Source: Paenisporosarcina sp. HGH0030
GTDB lineage: Bacteria > Bacillota > Bacilli > Bacillales_A > Planococcaceae
NCBI RefSeq assembly: GCF_000411295.1
Contig: NZ_KE150421.1
Location: forward strand, 255,265-319,264
Direction of reading: 5' to 3'
DNA length: 64,000 bases
The translations under genes and the position numbers were made by a program. Under the pieces are notes generated by a model, which was not told the origin of the DNA, made no database searches, and saw only the letters and a list, made by a program, of their open reading frames with translations. Shown here in pieces: positions 37,208-46,833 of the stretch. The stretch's first letter is position 1. Each line of letters begins with the position of its first letter.

Positions 37208-39562
37208 ATGATTGAATCAAAAAAGAGATGGCGTATGGAAAGACCAGATGACCAAATCGTTCAACATTTAAAAGAAGCATTGAATTTACCGACTGTATCT
37301 GCGAAACTTCTAGCGTCTCGCGGATTTTCTGATGTCAACAAAACGAAAGCGTTTTTACATATGGACGAATCATCCATGCATGATCCGTTTTTATTGCACG
37401 ATATGGATAAAGCAGTGGAGCGTATTAAAAAAGCAATTGCCGATGAGGAAATGATTTTGGTATACGGCGATTACGATGCAGATGGTGTGACGAGTACTTC
37501 TGTCATGATGACTGCGCTCCAACAACTGAATGCCAATGTAATGTTTGCCATTCCCAATCGATTTGTTGATGGCTATGGTCCGAGTGAACGATTATTTAAA
37601 GAAGCATTTGAAGATGGTGTGAGTCTCATCATTACGGTAGATAACGGAATTTCTGGCATCAATGAAATTCAATTAGCCAAGGAATTAGGTATGGACGTTA
37701 TTGTAACCGATCACCATGAAGCAGGTGAGATTCTACCACCTGCTGATGCCATTATTCATCCAAGACATCCGCTGGGAAGTTATCCTTTTGGAGAATTAGC
37801 GGGTGTCGGTGTAGCCTTTAAAGTGGCACATGCTTTACTCGGTGAAGTGCCGAAAGAACTGTTGGAACTTGTTGCGATCGGGACAATAGCCGACCTGGTT
37901 TCTTTGCATGATGAAAATCGATACTTTGTACAAGCAGGCATTAAACAATTGCGGATGTCAAAAAGACCGGCAATCAAGGCATTGTCTCAGATTGCAGGCA
38001 CTGAACAAAATCAAATCAACGAAGAGACGATTGGCTTTATGTTCGGTCCACGCATAAATGCATTAGGTCGATTGGCGGATGCAGGTCCAGGTGTCGATAT
38101 GTTTTTGACAACAGATTCTGTGGAAGCGGCATCGCTTGCGAAAGTATTGGACATGCATAATAAAGAACGACAGGGCATAGTCAGCCAAATGACCGAAGAA
38201 GCCATCGCGATGGTGGAATCAGGTGATATTGGAAAAAATCCATTGGTGATTGTCGTGGCGAAAGAAGGCTGGAATCCTGGAGTAGTTGGAATTGTTGCGT
38301 CCCGCTTGGTTGAAAAGTATTACCGCCCAACAATCGTTCTTGGTCTCGATTCAGAAAAGGGAATTGCTAAAGGTTCCGCACGAAGTATTGAGGGTTTCCA
38401 CTTATATAATGAACTTGCTAAAAATCGTGATATTTTGCCTCATTTTGGAGGACATCCAATGGCAGCAGGTATGACCCTGCCAATAGAAAAAGTTACGGAT
38501 TTGCGTACTAGATTGCTAGAGCAAGCCGAGCAGTCATTAACAGAAGAAGATTTACTACCTGTTCAACAGATCGATATTTCCATCAACCTCGAAGAAATTG
38601 ATTTGTCGACAATTGAGTCACTGAAACAACTGGGACCCTTCGGTATGGATTTTCCAAAGCCGATGTACTGTATTGAAAACGTCAATATTTCGTCCATGAG
38701 AAAAATAGGCGCGAATCAAAATCATGTGAAAATGGAGCTCGCTGATGGTCCACTGACGCTCGATGCTGTTGGCTTCAGCAAAGGCCATCTGGCAGATGAA
38801 ATGACGCCAGGAGTCGCTGTGTCATTTATTGGTGACTTGCAAATCAATGAGTGGAACGGTCGCAAGAAACCGCAATTCATGATTGAAGATGCGAAAACGG
38901 ATGAATGGCAACTATATGACATACGTGGGATTCGACAAGTAAATAGATGGCATCAGATGATTCAGCCTGACAATACCTTGTATCTTGCGTTCCATCAATC
39001 AACAGTTCATCATTTTCAATCGTTATTGAATGCTGATATTAAGTTGATTTCCAAAGCACAATCTTTACCGGACGCGAAACCATATATCGTTTTGCTTGAT
39101 ATTCCGGAACAGGAAGAAGTATTGGAAACTGTTTTGACACATGTACAACCGAAACGGATTTATGCTCATTTTTATGCTCCAGAATCCACTTATTTTGAAG
39201 GAATGCCTAGCCGCGATCACTTTAAATGGTATTATGGATTTTTGGCTAAACGTCCTTCATTCGATTTGCAACAACACGCGAAAGATCTTGCCAAACATAA
39301 AGGATGGAGCGAAAGTACATTATTTTTCATGACAGAGGTGTTTTTTGACCTTGGTTTTGTTAAAATAAACAGTGGACGAATTGACCTGCAGGAAACAGTG
39401 AATAAACGCGACCTTGCAGAGTCGACGATATATCAAATGCGCGAGAAAAAAATGCAGCTTGAACAAAAGCTTTTATATGCGCCATATATGGAATTAAGAC
39501 AATGGTTTGATGCCCGCTTAGCCGAGCAGACCGTTCCTGAGGAGGAGCAAGTATGGATTTAA
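37208..39562 (+). CDS. recJ: Single-strand DNA exonuclease RecJ
   Basis: A 5'-3' exonuclease in recombination and mismatch repair. The 784 residues contain the DHH motifs [13 protein letters not shown] (about 80), [16 protein letters not shown] (about 170), the DHHA1 motif [10 protein letters not shown], an OB fold, and the extra Firmicutes C-terminal domain of about 200 residues. It overlaps apt by 10 bases. Confidence 0.96.
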   Translation: MIESKKRWRMERPDDQIVQHLKEALNLPTVSAKLLASRGFSDVNKTKAFLHMDESSMHDPFLLHDMDKAVERIKKAIADEEMILVYGDYDADGVTSTSVMMTALQQLNANVMFAIPNRFVDGYGPSERLFKEAFEDGVSLIITVDNGISGINEIQLAKELGMDVIVTDHHEAGEILPPADAIIHPRHPLGSYPFGELAGVGVAFKVAHALLGEVPKELLELVAIGTIADLVSLHDENRYFVQAGIKQLRMSKRPAIKALSQIAGTEQNQINEETIGFMFGPRINALGRLADAGPGVDMFLTTDSVEAASLAKVLDMHNKERQGIVSQMTEEAIAMVESGDIGKNPLVIVVAKEGWNPGVVGIVASRLVEKYYRPTIVLGLDSEKGIAKGSARSIEGFHLYNELAKNRDILPHFGGHPMAAGMTLPIEKVTDLRTRLLEQAEQSLTEEDLLPVQQIDISINLEEIDLSTIESLKQLGPFGMDFPKPMYCIENVNISSMRKIGANQNHVKMELADGPLTLDAVGFSKGHLADEMTPGVAVSFIGDLQINEWNGRKKPQFMIEDAKTDEWQLYDIRGIRQVNRWHQMIQPDNTLYLAFHQSTVHHFQSLLNADIKLISKAQSLPDAKPYIVLLDIPEQEEVLETVLTHVQPKRIYAHFYAPESTYFEGMPSRDHFKWYYGFLAKRPSFDLQQHAKDLAKHKGWSESTLFFMTEVFFDLGFVKINSGRIDLQETVNKRDLAESTIYQMREKKMQLEQKLLYAPYMELRQWFDARLAEQTVPEEEQVWI

Positions 39563-40065
39563 AGCAATATGTAACAATAGTGGAAGATTGGCCGAAACCA
39601 GGTATCCGTTTTAAAGATATTTCAACAATCATGGACAATGGTGAAGCTTACAAATATGCAACTGATCAAATCGTCGAATATGCGAAAGAAAAGAACATAG
39701 ATATGATAGTTGGTCCTGAAGCACGTGGATTTATTATCGGTTGTCCGGTCGCTTATGCGATGGGTAAAGGGTTTGCTCCTGTTCGTAAAGAAGGGAAATT
39801 ACCTCGTGAAGTAATTCGTGCGGAATATGACCTTGAGTATGGAACGAACGTCCTGACGATGCATAAAGATGCGATTAAACCGGGTCAACGTGTCATGATT
39901 TGTGACGACTTGCTTGCAACGGGTGGAACGGTCGAAGCAACAATCACACTCATTGAACAAATGGGTGGAGTGGTTGCGGGATGTGCATTCCTAATTGAGT
40001 TAACTTACCTCGATGGACGCGAAAAATTAAAGGGCTACGACATTTGCACTTTGATGCAATATTAA
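39553..40065 (+). CDS. apt: Adenine phosphoribosyltransferase
   Basis: Salvages adenine to AMP. The 170 residues contain the PRPP-binding motif [13 protein letters not shown] and the purine loop PEARGFIIG. It is set between recJ and relA as in B. subtilis. GAGGAGG precedes the ATG inside recJ. Confidence 0.98.
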   Translation: MDLKQYVTIVEDWPKPGIRFKDISTIMDNGEAYKYATDQIVEYAKEKNIDMIVGPEARGFIIGCPVAYAMGKGFAPVRKEGKLPREVIRAEYDLEYGTNVLTMHKDAIKPGQRVMICDDLLATGGTVEATITLIEQMGGVVAGCAFLIELTYLDGREKLKGYDICTLMQY

Positions 40066-40074
40066 GGTTGAAAG

Positions 40075-40105
40075 AAGATGAACTAATCAAGTTCATCTTT
40101 TTTTT
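40075..40105 (+). terminator. Terminator after apt
   Basis: AAGATGAACT / AGTTCATCTT with a five-base loop is followed by TTTTTT. It separates apt from relA, which then needs its own promoter in the 40106-40244 spacer; a TATAAT at 40138-40143 is the best -10 candidate. Confidence 0.88.
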
Positions 40106-40244
40106 ATTAAAAAGTATGTTGATTTTTTGAATGACCATATAATAAAAGACAATATCTTGTAGCATTTAGGGTGCAAGAAGTGTTTATCTAATATACAATA
40201 GTCTTTACATATATTCGAAAGTGAATGGAGTCTAGTGATTCGAC

Positions 40245-42440
40245 ATGGCGAAAGACCAAATATTTACAGCTGAAGAAGTGTTCGCACTTGTCGCTACGTA
40301 CATGAATGACAAAAACGTGCAATTTGTCAAAAAGTCGTATGAAATGGCGGAGCATGCTCATCGAGAACAGTTCAGAAAATCAGGAGAGCCTTATATTATT
40401 CATCCGATTCAAGTGGCGGGGATATTGGCGGAACTTCAAATGGATCCTGCAACAGTAGCTGCAGGTTTTTTACATGATGTCGTAGAAGATACGGATATCC
40501 ATAGAGATGACATCGTTCGCGAATTCAGTGAAGAAGTGGCGATGTTGGTGGAAGGTGTCACCAAGTTAAGTAAAATTAAATTCATGTCGAAAGAAGAACA
40601 GCAAGCGGAAAATCACCGCAAAATGTTCGTGGCGATGGCACAGGACATTCGTGTCATTTTAATTAAATTGGCTGATCGATTGCACAATATGCGCACATTG
40701 AAATTCCAACCTGTTGAAAAGCAAAGGCTTAAAGCAAGTGAAACGCTGGAAATTTTCGCTCCCCTGGCACACCGACTTGGGATTTCCACGATCAAATGGG
40801 AACTTGAAGACATTTCGTTGCGCTATTTAAATCCCCAGCAATACTACCGCATCGTGAATTTGATGAAACGAAAACGCAATGAGCGTGAAGACTACTTGAA
40901 TAATGTGATGGTCGATATTAAAAGTGAGCTTGAAGACGTTGAAATCGAAGCGGATTTATATGGCCGACCAAAACATATTTACAGTATTTATAAAAAAATG
41001 GTCCTGCAAAACAAGCAGTTTAACGAAATCTATGATTTGCTTGCCGTACGAATAACAGTCGAAAGTATTAAAGACTGTTACGCAGTTCTAGGAATTATCC
41101 ATACACTTTGGAAGCCGATGCCTGGACGTTTCAAAGATTATATTGCCATGCCAAAACAAAATTTGTATCAGTCACTCCATACAACGGTCGTTGGTCCTCA
41201 AGGAGATCCTTTGGAAGTACAAATCCGGACAGCAGAGATGCATCGCATCGCTGAATACGGGGTTGCTGCACATTGGGCATACAAAGAAGGCAAAACAGTG
41301 GAGTCTTCTAATAAATCGGTTGATTCGAAGCTCACATGGTTCAGGGAAATTTTGGAGTACCAAAATGAGTCCTCGAATGCAGAAGAATTTATGGAATCTC
41401 TTAAATTCGATTTATTCTCGGATATGGTTTATGTATTTTCTCCAAAAGGGGATGTAATGGAGCTTCCTGCAGGTTCGGTTCCCATTGATTTTGCTTTTCG
41501 CGTGCATTCCGAAATCGGTAACAAGACCATCGGTGCAAAAGTAAACGGAAAAATGGTGCCACTTGATACGAAGCTGCAAACAGGTGATATCGTAGAGATA
41601 TTAACTTCCAAGCAATCATTTGGACCTAGTCGAGATTGGCTGAAAATCGCCCAATCCTCACAAGCCAAAAATAAAATAAAGCAGTTCTTCAAAAAACAAG
41701 TTCGTGATGACAATGTCCATAAAGGGCATGAAATGATTGAAAAAGAAATAAAAGCACAAGAGTTTGATATTAAAGAAGTATTAACGAATGAAAATATCAA
41801 ACGCGTATGTGAAAAGTTCAATTTCACGAGCGAAGAAGATATGTATGCAGCAGTAGGATTTAACGGCATTACTGCACAGCAGGTAGTAAACCGTCTGGCA
41901 GAGAAAATGCGTAAGATACGTGATCAGGAAGAAGCTTTAGAGAAAATCACTAAAGAAATGCACACGCCAACTATTCGAAAAGCAACCGAATCAGGTGTTA
42001 TTGTCAAAGGAATCGACAACTTGCTTATCCGCTTATCCCGTTGCTGTAGTCCGGTTCCGGGTGATGAAATCGTCGGTTTTATTACAAAAGGCCGCGGGGT
42101 TTCAGTTCATCGAGACGATTGCCCGAATGTGCAGGATGCAACAGGGAATGAACGTATAATTGACGTTGAGTGGGGACAGCCAACGACGGCGACGCGTAAG
42201 GAATATCAAGTCGATATTGAAATTTCCGCTTTCGATCGTCCTGGTTTATTGAACGAAGTGATGCAAGTGGTGAATGAAGCGAAAACTAATATTTCAGCAG
42301 TCAGTGGTAAAGCAGATCGCGATAAGATAGCTACCATCAATATGACCATCATGATTACAAATATTGCACATTTACACAAAATTGTTGAACGAATTAAACA
42401 AATTCCAGATATTCATTCCGTACAACGAATGACGAATTGA
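40245..42440 (+). CDS. relA: Bifunctional (p)ppGpp synthetase/hydrolase Rel
   Basis: Controls the stringent response. The 731 residues carry an N-terminal HD hydrolase ([29 protein letters not shown]), a synthetase domain ([18 protein letters not shown] ... [11 protein letters not shown]), TGS ([16 protein letters not shown]), a zinc-finger region with [10 protein letters not shown], and a C-terminal ACT domain. Hydrolase residues are intact, so the enzyme is bifunctional. The spacer before the ATG lacks a strong ribosome site at ideal distance. Confidence 0.97.
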   Translation: MAKDQIFTAEEVFALVATYMNDKNVQFVKKSYEMAEHAHREQFRKSGEPYIIHPIQVAGILAELQMDPATVAAGFLHDVVEDTDIHRDDIVREFSEEVAMLVEGVTKLSKIKFMSKEEQQAENHRKMFVAMAQDIRVILIKLADRLHNMRTLKFQPVEKQRLKASETLEIFAPLAHRLGISTIKWELEDISLRYLNPQQYYRIVNLMKRKRNEREDYLNNVMVDIKSELEDVEIEADLYGRPKHIYSIYKKMVLQNKQFNEIYDLLAVRITVESIKDCYAVLGIIHTLWKPMPGRFKDYIAMPKQNLYQSLHTTVVGPQGDPLEVQIRTAEMHRIAEYGVAAHWAYKEGKTVESSNKSVDSKLTWFREILEYQNESSNAEEFMESLKFDLFSDMVYVFSPKGDVMELPAGSVPIDFAFRVHSEIGNKTIGAKVNGKMVPLDTKLQTGDIVEILTSKQSFGPSRDWLKIAQSSQAKNKIKQFFKKQVRDDNVHKGHEMIEKEIKAQEFDIKEVLTNENIKRVCEKFNFTSEEDMYAAVGFNGITAQQVVNRLAEKMRKIRDQEEALEKITKEMHTPTIRKATESGVIVKGIDNLLIRLSRCCSPVPGDEIVGFITKGRGVSVHRDDCPNVQDATGNERIIDVEWGQPTTATRKEYQVDIEISAFDRPGLLNEVMQVVNEAKTNISAVSGKADRDKIATINMTIMITNIAHLHKIVERIKQIPDIHSVQRMTN

Positions 42441-42450
42441 GGGTTTAGTT

Positions 42451-42891
42451 TTGAAAGTCGTATTACAGCGAAGTTTAGAAGCAAAAGTTACAGTTAATGG
42501 GGAAGTCACCGGGCAAATCGATAAAGGTTTGGTTCTGCTCGTGGGCATTACCCATGAAGATACCGAAGAAGATGTTCGCTATGTAGCAGAAAAAGTGGCG
42601 AATCTTCGTTTGTTTGAAGATGAAACCGGGAAAATGAATCTATCCATTTTTGAAGCAAGTGGCTCTATCTTATCCGTTTCCCAATTTACACTTTATGGAG
42701 ATACTAGAAAAGGCAGAAGACCGAGCTTCAGTGAAGCGGCCAAACCCGATATCGCGAAGCCGCTTTGGGATTTATTTAACGAAGAACTTCGTAATTTGAA
42801 TTTACATGTCGAAACAGGTGTCTTTGGCGCAATGATGGATGTATCTTTGACGAATGACGGTCCCGTGACATTGATTGTGGAATCAAAATAA
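42451..42891 (+). CDS. dtd: D-aminoacyl-tRNA deacylase
   Basis: Removes D-amino acids (and Gly) mischarged on tRNA. The 146 residues show the active-site motifs [10 protein letters not shown] and NDGPVTL, the latter being the cross-subunit Gly-Pro motif. Start is TTG with GAGGG upstream, 10 bases after relA. Confidence 0.97.
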   Translation: MKVVLQRSLEAKVTVNGEVTGQIDKGLVLLVGITHEDTEEDVRYVAEKVANLRLFEDETGKMNLSIFEASGSILSVSQFTLYGDTRKGRRPSFSEAAKPDIAKPLWDLFNEELRNLNLHVETGVFGAMMDVSLTNDGPVTLIVESK

Positions 42892-42896
42892 ATAGA

Positions 42897-42959
42897 AAAC
42901 ACCCTTTTTCAATACGAAACCATTTCATATGGCTCGTAGTTGAAAAGGGTGTTTTTTTT
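42897..42959 (+). terminator. Terminator after dtd
   Basis: ACACCCTTTTTCAA pairs with TTGAAAAGGGTGT around an inner arm (ACGAAACCAT / ATGGCTCGT) and ends in eight T. This hairpin marks the backbone edge before the inserted block. Confidence 0.9.
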
Positions 42960-43034
42960 ATTTGGCTATGGTAAAGGATATGGTTGTTTATGTTTATCGT
43001 ACATTTGCTTTTGCCACATGTTCCGCATGAGCCA

Positions 43035-43122
43035 ACAAGTATGAAAAACACATACTTGTGGGTCTTCAAAAGTGCTGCGCCTTCGGTTACTCGTCGCAAA
43101 GAGTGTGGTAAAACTACCTTTG
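43035..43122. repeat. Palindrome and dispersed repeat family B, copy 2
   Basis: This region occupies part of the gene-free 42960-43379 spacer. ACAAGTATG / CATACTTGT is a perfect 9-bp inverted repeat with a 7-base loop (43035-43059). It is followed by GCGCCTTCGGTTACTCGTCGC (read in two parts, GCGCCTTCGG and TTACTCGTCGC) and then RTGGTMAAACTACMTTT, a right flank shared with copy 3 at 50.6 kb. Confidence 0.7.
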
Positions 43123-43203
43123 AAATCTATAGAGGATAGATGATTTTAAATCCAACTTTATTACAAATTACAATCATTATTATAAATGAACAACATTTAA
43201 GCA

Positions 43204-43244
43204 AAAGACCAGGACTCACTTTATTCATGAGTACCTGGTTTTAA
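43204..43244. terminator. Hairpin upstream of the DUF2975 gene
   Basis: AAGACCAGGACTCA and TGAGTACCTGGTTTT form a stem with a 9-base loop and T-rich end. No gene ends here, so it may be a leftover terminator of a lost gene or belong to a small RNA. Confidence 0.55.
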
Positions 43245-43379
43245 TTTACGCAAAATTATCCAAATCGTGGACATTTATAGTAAAGTAATAATAATTTATT
43301 GTTTTACGATAAATAAGTATTGACTAAGAATGTGTCGTAGATTATTCTAACATTAGAAAGTTGAGAAGAAGGTGAGTCA

Positions 43380-43859
43380 TTGAAACAGAATGAATTAGCA
43401 AAGTGGTTAAAAATAATTATTGTATTTTGCTGGTTATTTGGTTTAATGTTCTGTGTCTATATTGGACCAGAAACAGGGAAGAATATATTGTTAGATTCTG
43501 ATCCCTTAAAAGAGCTATATAAACCTTTAATTGCTTGTATTTGGATAACTGGCATTCCTTACTTTTTTGCTTTATGTATAGGCTGGAGTATCTGTTCAGA
43601 TATTAATGTAGGCAACGATTTTACATTAAAAAATGCAAATAGGTTAAAGCGTATAAGTGTTTTAGCAATGATAGAAGGAGTTTTATATGTTTTTGCACTG
43701 CTTTATGTATTTATTAGTGGTAACTACAACACTAATCTATTAATGATTCTTTTGCTTATTCTATTTTTTGCAGTTGTTATTTCTGTATTTACTTCTTTAC
43801 TTTCTTATTTAATGCATAAAGCAAGTGATATAAAGCAGGATAACGAATTAACGATTTGA
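43380..43859 (+). CDS. DUF2975 membrane protein (YoaS-like)
   Basis: The 159 residues have four membrane helices (about 10-30, 49-70, 98-118, 123-147) and the DUF2975 loop GNDFTLKNANRLKRISVL. Function is unknown. It is followed after 7 bases by a small XRE regulator, a pairing also found in B. subtilis as YoaS/YozG. Start is TTG after GAAGGTGAG. The sequence is strongly AT-rich compared with the backbone. Confidence 0.82.
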   Translation: MKQNELAKWLKIIIVFCWLFGLMFCVYIGPETGKNILLDSDPLKELYKPLIACIWITGIPYFFALCIGWSICSDINVGNDFTLKNANRLKRISVLAMIEGVLYVFALLYVFISGNYNTNLLMILLLILFFAVVISVFTSLLSYLMHKASDIKQDNELTI

Positions 43860-43866
43860 GGTTAAC

Positions 43867-44073
43867 ATGGTGGTTATCATAGTTAATCTTGATGTAAAGC
43901 TGGCAAAGAGGAAAATGAGTGTTACTGAATTATCGGAAAAGCTTGGTATCACAATGGCAAACGTCTCAATTTTAAAAAATGGAAAAGCAAAAGCAATTAA
44001 GTTTTCGACATTAGAGAAAATATGTGAAGTATTAGACTGTCAGCCAGGTGATATCTTGGAATATAAAAAATGA
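43867..44073 (+). CDS. Small XRE/YozG-type HTH regulator
   Basis: The 68 residues form a single Cro/C1 HTH (MSVTELSEKLGITMANVSIL as the recognition region; KFSTLEKICEVLDCQPGDIL). It probably controls its own DUF2975 partner. The start ATG follows GAGGT at normal distance. Confidence 0.88.
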   Translation: MVVIIVNLDVKLAKRKMSVTELSEKLGITMANVSILKNGKAKAIKFSTLEKICEVLDCQPGDILEYKK

Positions 44074-44103
44074 TTAAACAAACTTTTATGGAGGAAAAAT
44101 GAT

Positions 44104-44322
44104 ATGAAGAAAAAATATTTTATCGCATCAACACCAATTTTTTTAGGAGTAATCTGCTTTATTGCTAAGGCCATCATTGGAAGTAATATAACACCGGATG
44201 GTACCTTAGAAGAGCCCTTCTTCTTAATCCCAATTGGATTCTTATTATTCTTCTTAGGGATTGTTTCTTTAATTGGAATGGCACTAGTTTCAATGATGAA
44301 AAAAACTCAAGTTTCGAATTAA
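44104..44322 (+). CDS. DUF3955-like two-helix membrane protein
   Basis: The 72 residues have membrane helices at about 7-26 and 40-63 joined by GSNITPDGTLEEPFFLIP, the DUF3955 signature. Function is unknown. GGAGG precedes the start. It ends the three-gene cassette begun at 43380. Confidence 0.82.
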   Translation: MKKKYFIASTPIFLGVICFIAKAIIGSNITPDGTLEEPFFLIPIGFLLFFLGIVSLIGMALVSMMKKTQVSN

Positions 44323-44410
44323 TAATGTTTATTCTTGAATGAACATTTCGTTTTATAAAAAAGTTTGATTAAAATTCACTTAGAATCCTTCAATCGAAAA
44401 GGAAAAGAAA

Positions 44411-44455
44411 AGAAGCCATTTTGATTATTCTTTTTTCAAAATGGCTTCTTTTTAT
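44411..44455 (+). terminator. Terminator of the DUF2975-XRE-DUF3955 cassette
   Basis: AGAAGCCATTTTGA and TCAAAATGGCTTCT are paired and followed by TTTTAT. The remaining spacer to 44630 holds the left copy of the amylase-flanking direct repeat. Confidence 0.9.
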
Positions 44456-44557
44456 TTATCGTAAAACATGGGTTCGCGCGATACTTTTAATCAAATTTCC
44501 TTTACTATCCCTTTATATCAATACCCTAATTGAATATGTCTTTTCTATAGAATTAGT

Positions 44558-44625
44558 TAAACGATGTTGTTGAAGTAAGGGAATCGATACCAATAAAATT
44601 AAATCAACATATTCGGTTAAAGAGC
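44558..44625. repeat. Left imperfect direct repeat flanking the amylase gene
   Basis: TAAACGATGTTGTTGAAG, then AAGGGAATC, AAATCAACA and GGTTAA-AGAGC occur in the same order and spacing as in 46431-46502. It sits just beyond the 3' end of the reverse-strand amylase gene. Confidence 0.75.
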
Positions 44626-44630
44626 TTTTA

Positions 44631-46394
44631 TTAAACAGCGTAAAATTCCACTATCTTAAAATCATATGGCAATAGCTGAATTTGTGGTGATGACCCGCTT
44701 GTAACTATTTTTTCATCTGTCCATAGATTTTTCAACGAGTTGTTTTTTATCTCATATGGAATTTGATAAGTCTGAGTTGAATTTGTAGGGTTAATCAGTA
44801 CGAAAATATTCCTGTCATCCATATATCTTCGGTAAACGACAAGATTACTTTCAACCCAGTTCATAAACTGGAAATGACCATCATTGGCGAGCAATGTATG
44901 TTGTTTTCGTAATGAAATGCATTTTGTCACATGAGCTAGAAGGTCCGTATTCTGTTTCTCTTCAACCCATTCCATGCAAGCTCTGCAGCCAGGGTCTTTT
45001 CCACCTGTCATGCCAATCTCGTCCCCATAGTACATACAAGGTGACCCCATGAATGTATACATCAGTAAATAAATCAGTTTGACGCGTTTTACATCGTCCT
45101 GACATTCCGTAAGTATTCTCGATGTGTCGTGGCTGCCCACCAAATTGAACGTGACGTTCATCACATTATTTGGATAGCTTTGCAGAACAGTAGTCAGTGA
45201 GTCCATAAACTCAGTAGCAGATATGGTCTGACTGGCCAGTAGTTGCAATACATTAGTAGCGAACGGATAGTTCATTACGGCATCAAATTGATCACCGTTG
45301 AGCCAAGGCATGGCATCATGCCATACTTCCCCAAGAATATAGACATCAGGTTTTTCGTTACGGACGACATTTCGGAAATCACGCCAAAATTGGTGATCCA
45401 CTTCGTTGGCAACGTCCAGTCGCCAGCCGTCAATATCAAACTCTTTTATCCAGTAAGCAGCAACATCCAGCAAATATTTTTTTACTTTAGGGTTCTGTGT
45501 ATTCAATTTGGGCATTTGGGAAACAAATGCAAATGCTTCGTAATTTGGACGATCTCCTTCCTGCAAGGGAAGACTGTGCGGATAGAACCAGTTTACGTAT
45601 TCTGAACCCCTTCCTTTTTCTAATACGTCCTGGAAGGGAGGGAAGTAGTAACCACAATGATTGAAAACAGCATCCAACATCACTTTGATTCCACGGGCAT
45701 GACATGCCTCGACCAAGTTTCTGAAATCTTCTTTCGTTCCGAATTGAGGATCAATCGAAAAATAATCAATGGTGTCATATTTATGGTTGGATGGTGCAGT
45801 GAAAATTGGTGTAAAATAAATGCCGTTTATGCCGAGTTTTTCTAAGTAATCAAGTTGTTGCTCGACACCATGCAGATCGCCACCAAAGAAATTGTTGGTT
45901 GATGGTTCAGTTTCTCCCCATTGTTGAACGTCTTTCGGATTGTTTAATTTGTTTCCGTTGAAGAAACGGTCTGGAAAAATTTGATACCATACCGTATTTT
46001 TCACCCATTCCGGAGAATCAAACAGCTCTGACTTATGGAGGTAGGGGAAGCAGAAATAATAGCCACAATCATATATGATTTCTTCATGAAATCCTTTTTC
46101 CGATAAAACAACGGTTTCTTCGTTCGAGTGCAGTTCAAATCCGTACCGAATTCTACGGTGAGGGGGACTGATATTTACTTCCCAGTAATCGAACAATGCA
46201 TCAGTTGCACATATGAATACATCTGCTCGTTGAAAAATCCATTTGTCATTTTCCCAAATATATGGATCGCCATAAATAAGGTCGATCCGTTTAACATCCG
46301 CTTTTTTTGTGCGAATCCTTATGCAAAGCGTGCCCTCGTCAAGAACAAAGGAGTAATTATTCCCTGGTCGGTGAAAAATTGCCGAACGTTCCAT
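44631..46394 (-). CDS. GH13 maltogenic amylase/neopullulanase
   Basis: A cytoplasmic alpha-glucan hydrolase that would degrade imported maltodextrins. The 587 residues have no signal peptide. An N-terminal CBM34-like domain occupies about 1-125. The (beta/alpha)8 barrel carries DAVFNH (241-246), GWRLDVAN with nucleophile D327, GEVWH with acid/base E356, and NLVGSHDTSR with H422/D423. A C-terminal beta domain follows. Length and domain order fit the GH13_20 subfamily (cyclomaltodextrinase, neopullulanase, maltogenic amylase), which cannot be split by eye. AAGGTGGTG precedes the ATG. It is transcribed away from the transporter operon. Confidence 0.92.
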   Translation of the reverse strand: MERSAIFHRPGNNYSFVLDEGTLCIRIRTKKADVKRIDLIYGDPYIWENDKWIFQRADVFICATDALFDYWEVNISPPHRRIRYGFELHSNEETVVLSEKGFHEEIIYDCGYYFCFPYLHKSELFDSPEWVKNTVWYQIFPDRFFNGNKLNNPKDVQQWGETEPSTNNFFGGDLHGVEQQLDYLEKLGINGIYFTPIFTAPSNHKYDTIDYFSIDPQFGTKEDFRNLVEACHARGIKVMLDAVFNHCGYYFPPFQDVLEKGRGSEYVNWFYPHSLPLQEGDRPNYEAFAFVSQMPKLNTQNPKVKKYLLDVAAYWIKEFDIDGWRLDVANEVDHQFWRDFRNVVRNEKPDVYILGEVWHDAMPWLNGDQFDAVMNYPFATNVLQLLASQTISATEFMDSLTTVLQSYPNNVMNVTFNLVGSHDTSRILTECQDDVKRVKLIYLLMYTFMGSPCMYYGDEIGMTGGKDPGCRACMEWVEEKQNTDLLAHVTKCISLRKQHTLLANDGHFQFMNWVESNLVVYRRYMDDRNIFVLINPTNSTQTYQIPYEIKNNSLKNLWTDEKIVTSGSSPQIQLLPYDFKIVEFYAV

Positions 46395-46430
46395 TCCAAC
46401 ACCACCTTATGTTTATTTTATATGCTCTGA

Positions 46431-46502
46431 TAAACGATGTTGCTGAAAGAAAGGGAATCTTTATCCCTTTAATTCAAAATCAACACAAAAAGTTAACAGA
46501 GC
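46431..46502. repeat. Right imperfect direct repeat flanking the amylase gene
   Basis: Partner of 44558-44625. It lies in the upstream region of the amylase gene and includes an extra palindrome AAAGGGA / TCCCTTT (46450-46470) that the left copy has lost. Confidence 0.75.
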
Positions 46503-46631
46503 CAATTTAAAAACTTCGTCTCAGATTAACAAAACAATTCAATCAATTCAATCCCTATTAAATTTATTGTTCTGAAAATGAGACATCCAGTCAACTAAAA
46601 AATTTCCTTTAACGATTGTTAAAAATAGTTA

Positions 46632-46659
46632 TTGTAAAATTAGAAACAATCATTATAAT
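46632..46659 (+). promoter_or_regulatory. Promoter of the maltodextrin transporter operon
   Basis: TTGTAA (46632-46637) and TATAAT (46654-46659) are 16 bases apart. The predicted start is near 46666, immediately before the first CRE-like site. The untranslated leader is long, about 165 bases. Confidence 0.6.
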
Positions 46660-46673
46660 TAAAACTATATTTG

Positions 46674-46687
46674 TGCAATCGCTTTCA
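46674..46687 (+). promoter_or_regulatory. CRE-like site 1
   Basis: TGCAATCGCTTTCA differs at one position from the CcpA consensus TGWAANCGNTNWCA. It lies just downstream of the predicted start, a position for roadblock repression. It could also be read by the LacI-family protein of this cluster. Confidence 0.6.
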
Positions 46688-46748
46688 CAAGTTTAAAAGA
46701 TTCGGAAAAGGTCTTTTGAAGACAATCATTATTTTTTTAAAAAGAGAT

Positions 46749-46762
46749 GATAGCGTTTTCAT
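46749..46762 (+). promoter_or_regulatory. CRE-like site 2
   Basis: TGATAGCGTTTTCA also differs from the CRE consensus at one position. It is 75 bases after site 1. Confidence 0.55.
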
Positions 46763-46784
46763 TTTTACGAGTTTTTAGATTTGT

Positions 46785-46798
46785 GCAAACGGTTGTAT
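46785..46798 (+). promoter_or_regulatory. LacI-family operator-like site
   Basis: TGCAAACGGTTGTA has the central CG and GCAAACG half-site of LacI/MalR operators but fits CRE poorly. It is 22 bases before the ribosome site of the binding-protein gene and is the likeliest target of the local regulator encoded at 50.8 kb. Confidence 0.5.
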
Positions 46799-46833
46799 AG
46801 GTGAGTGTTCAAAAAGATATTAGGAGGGTCATG

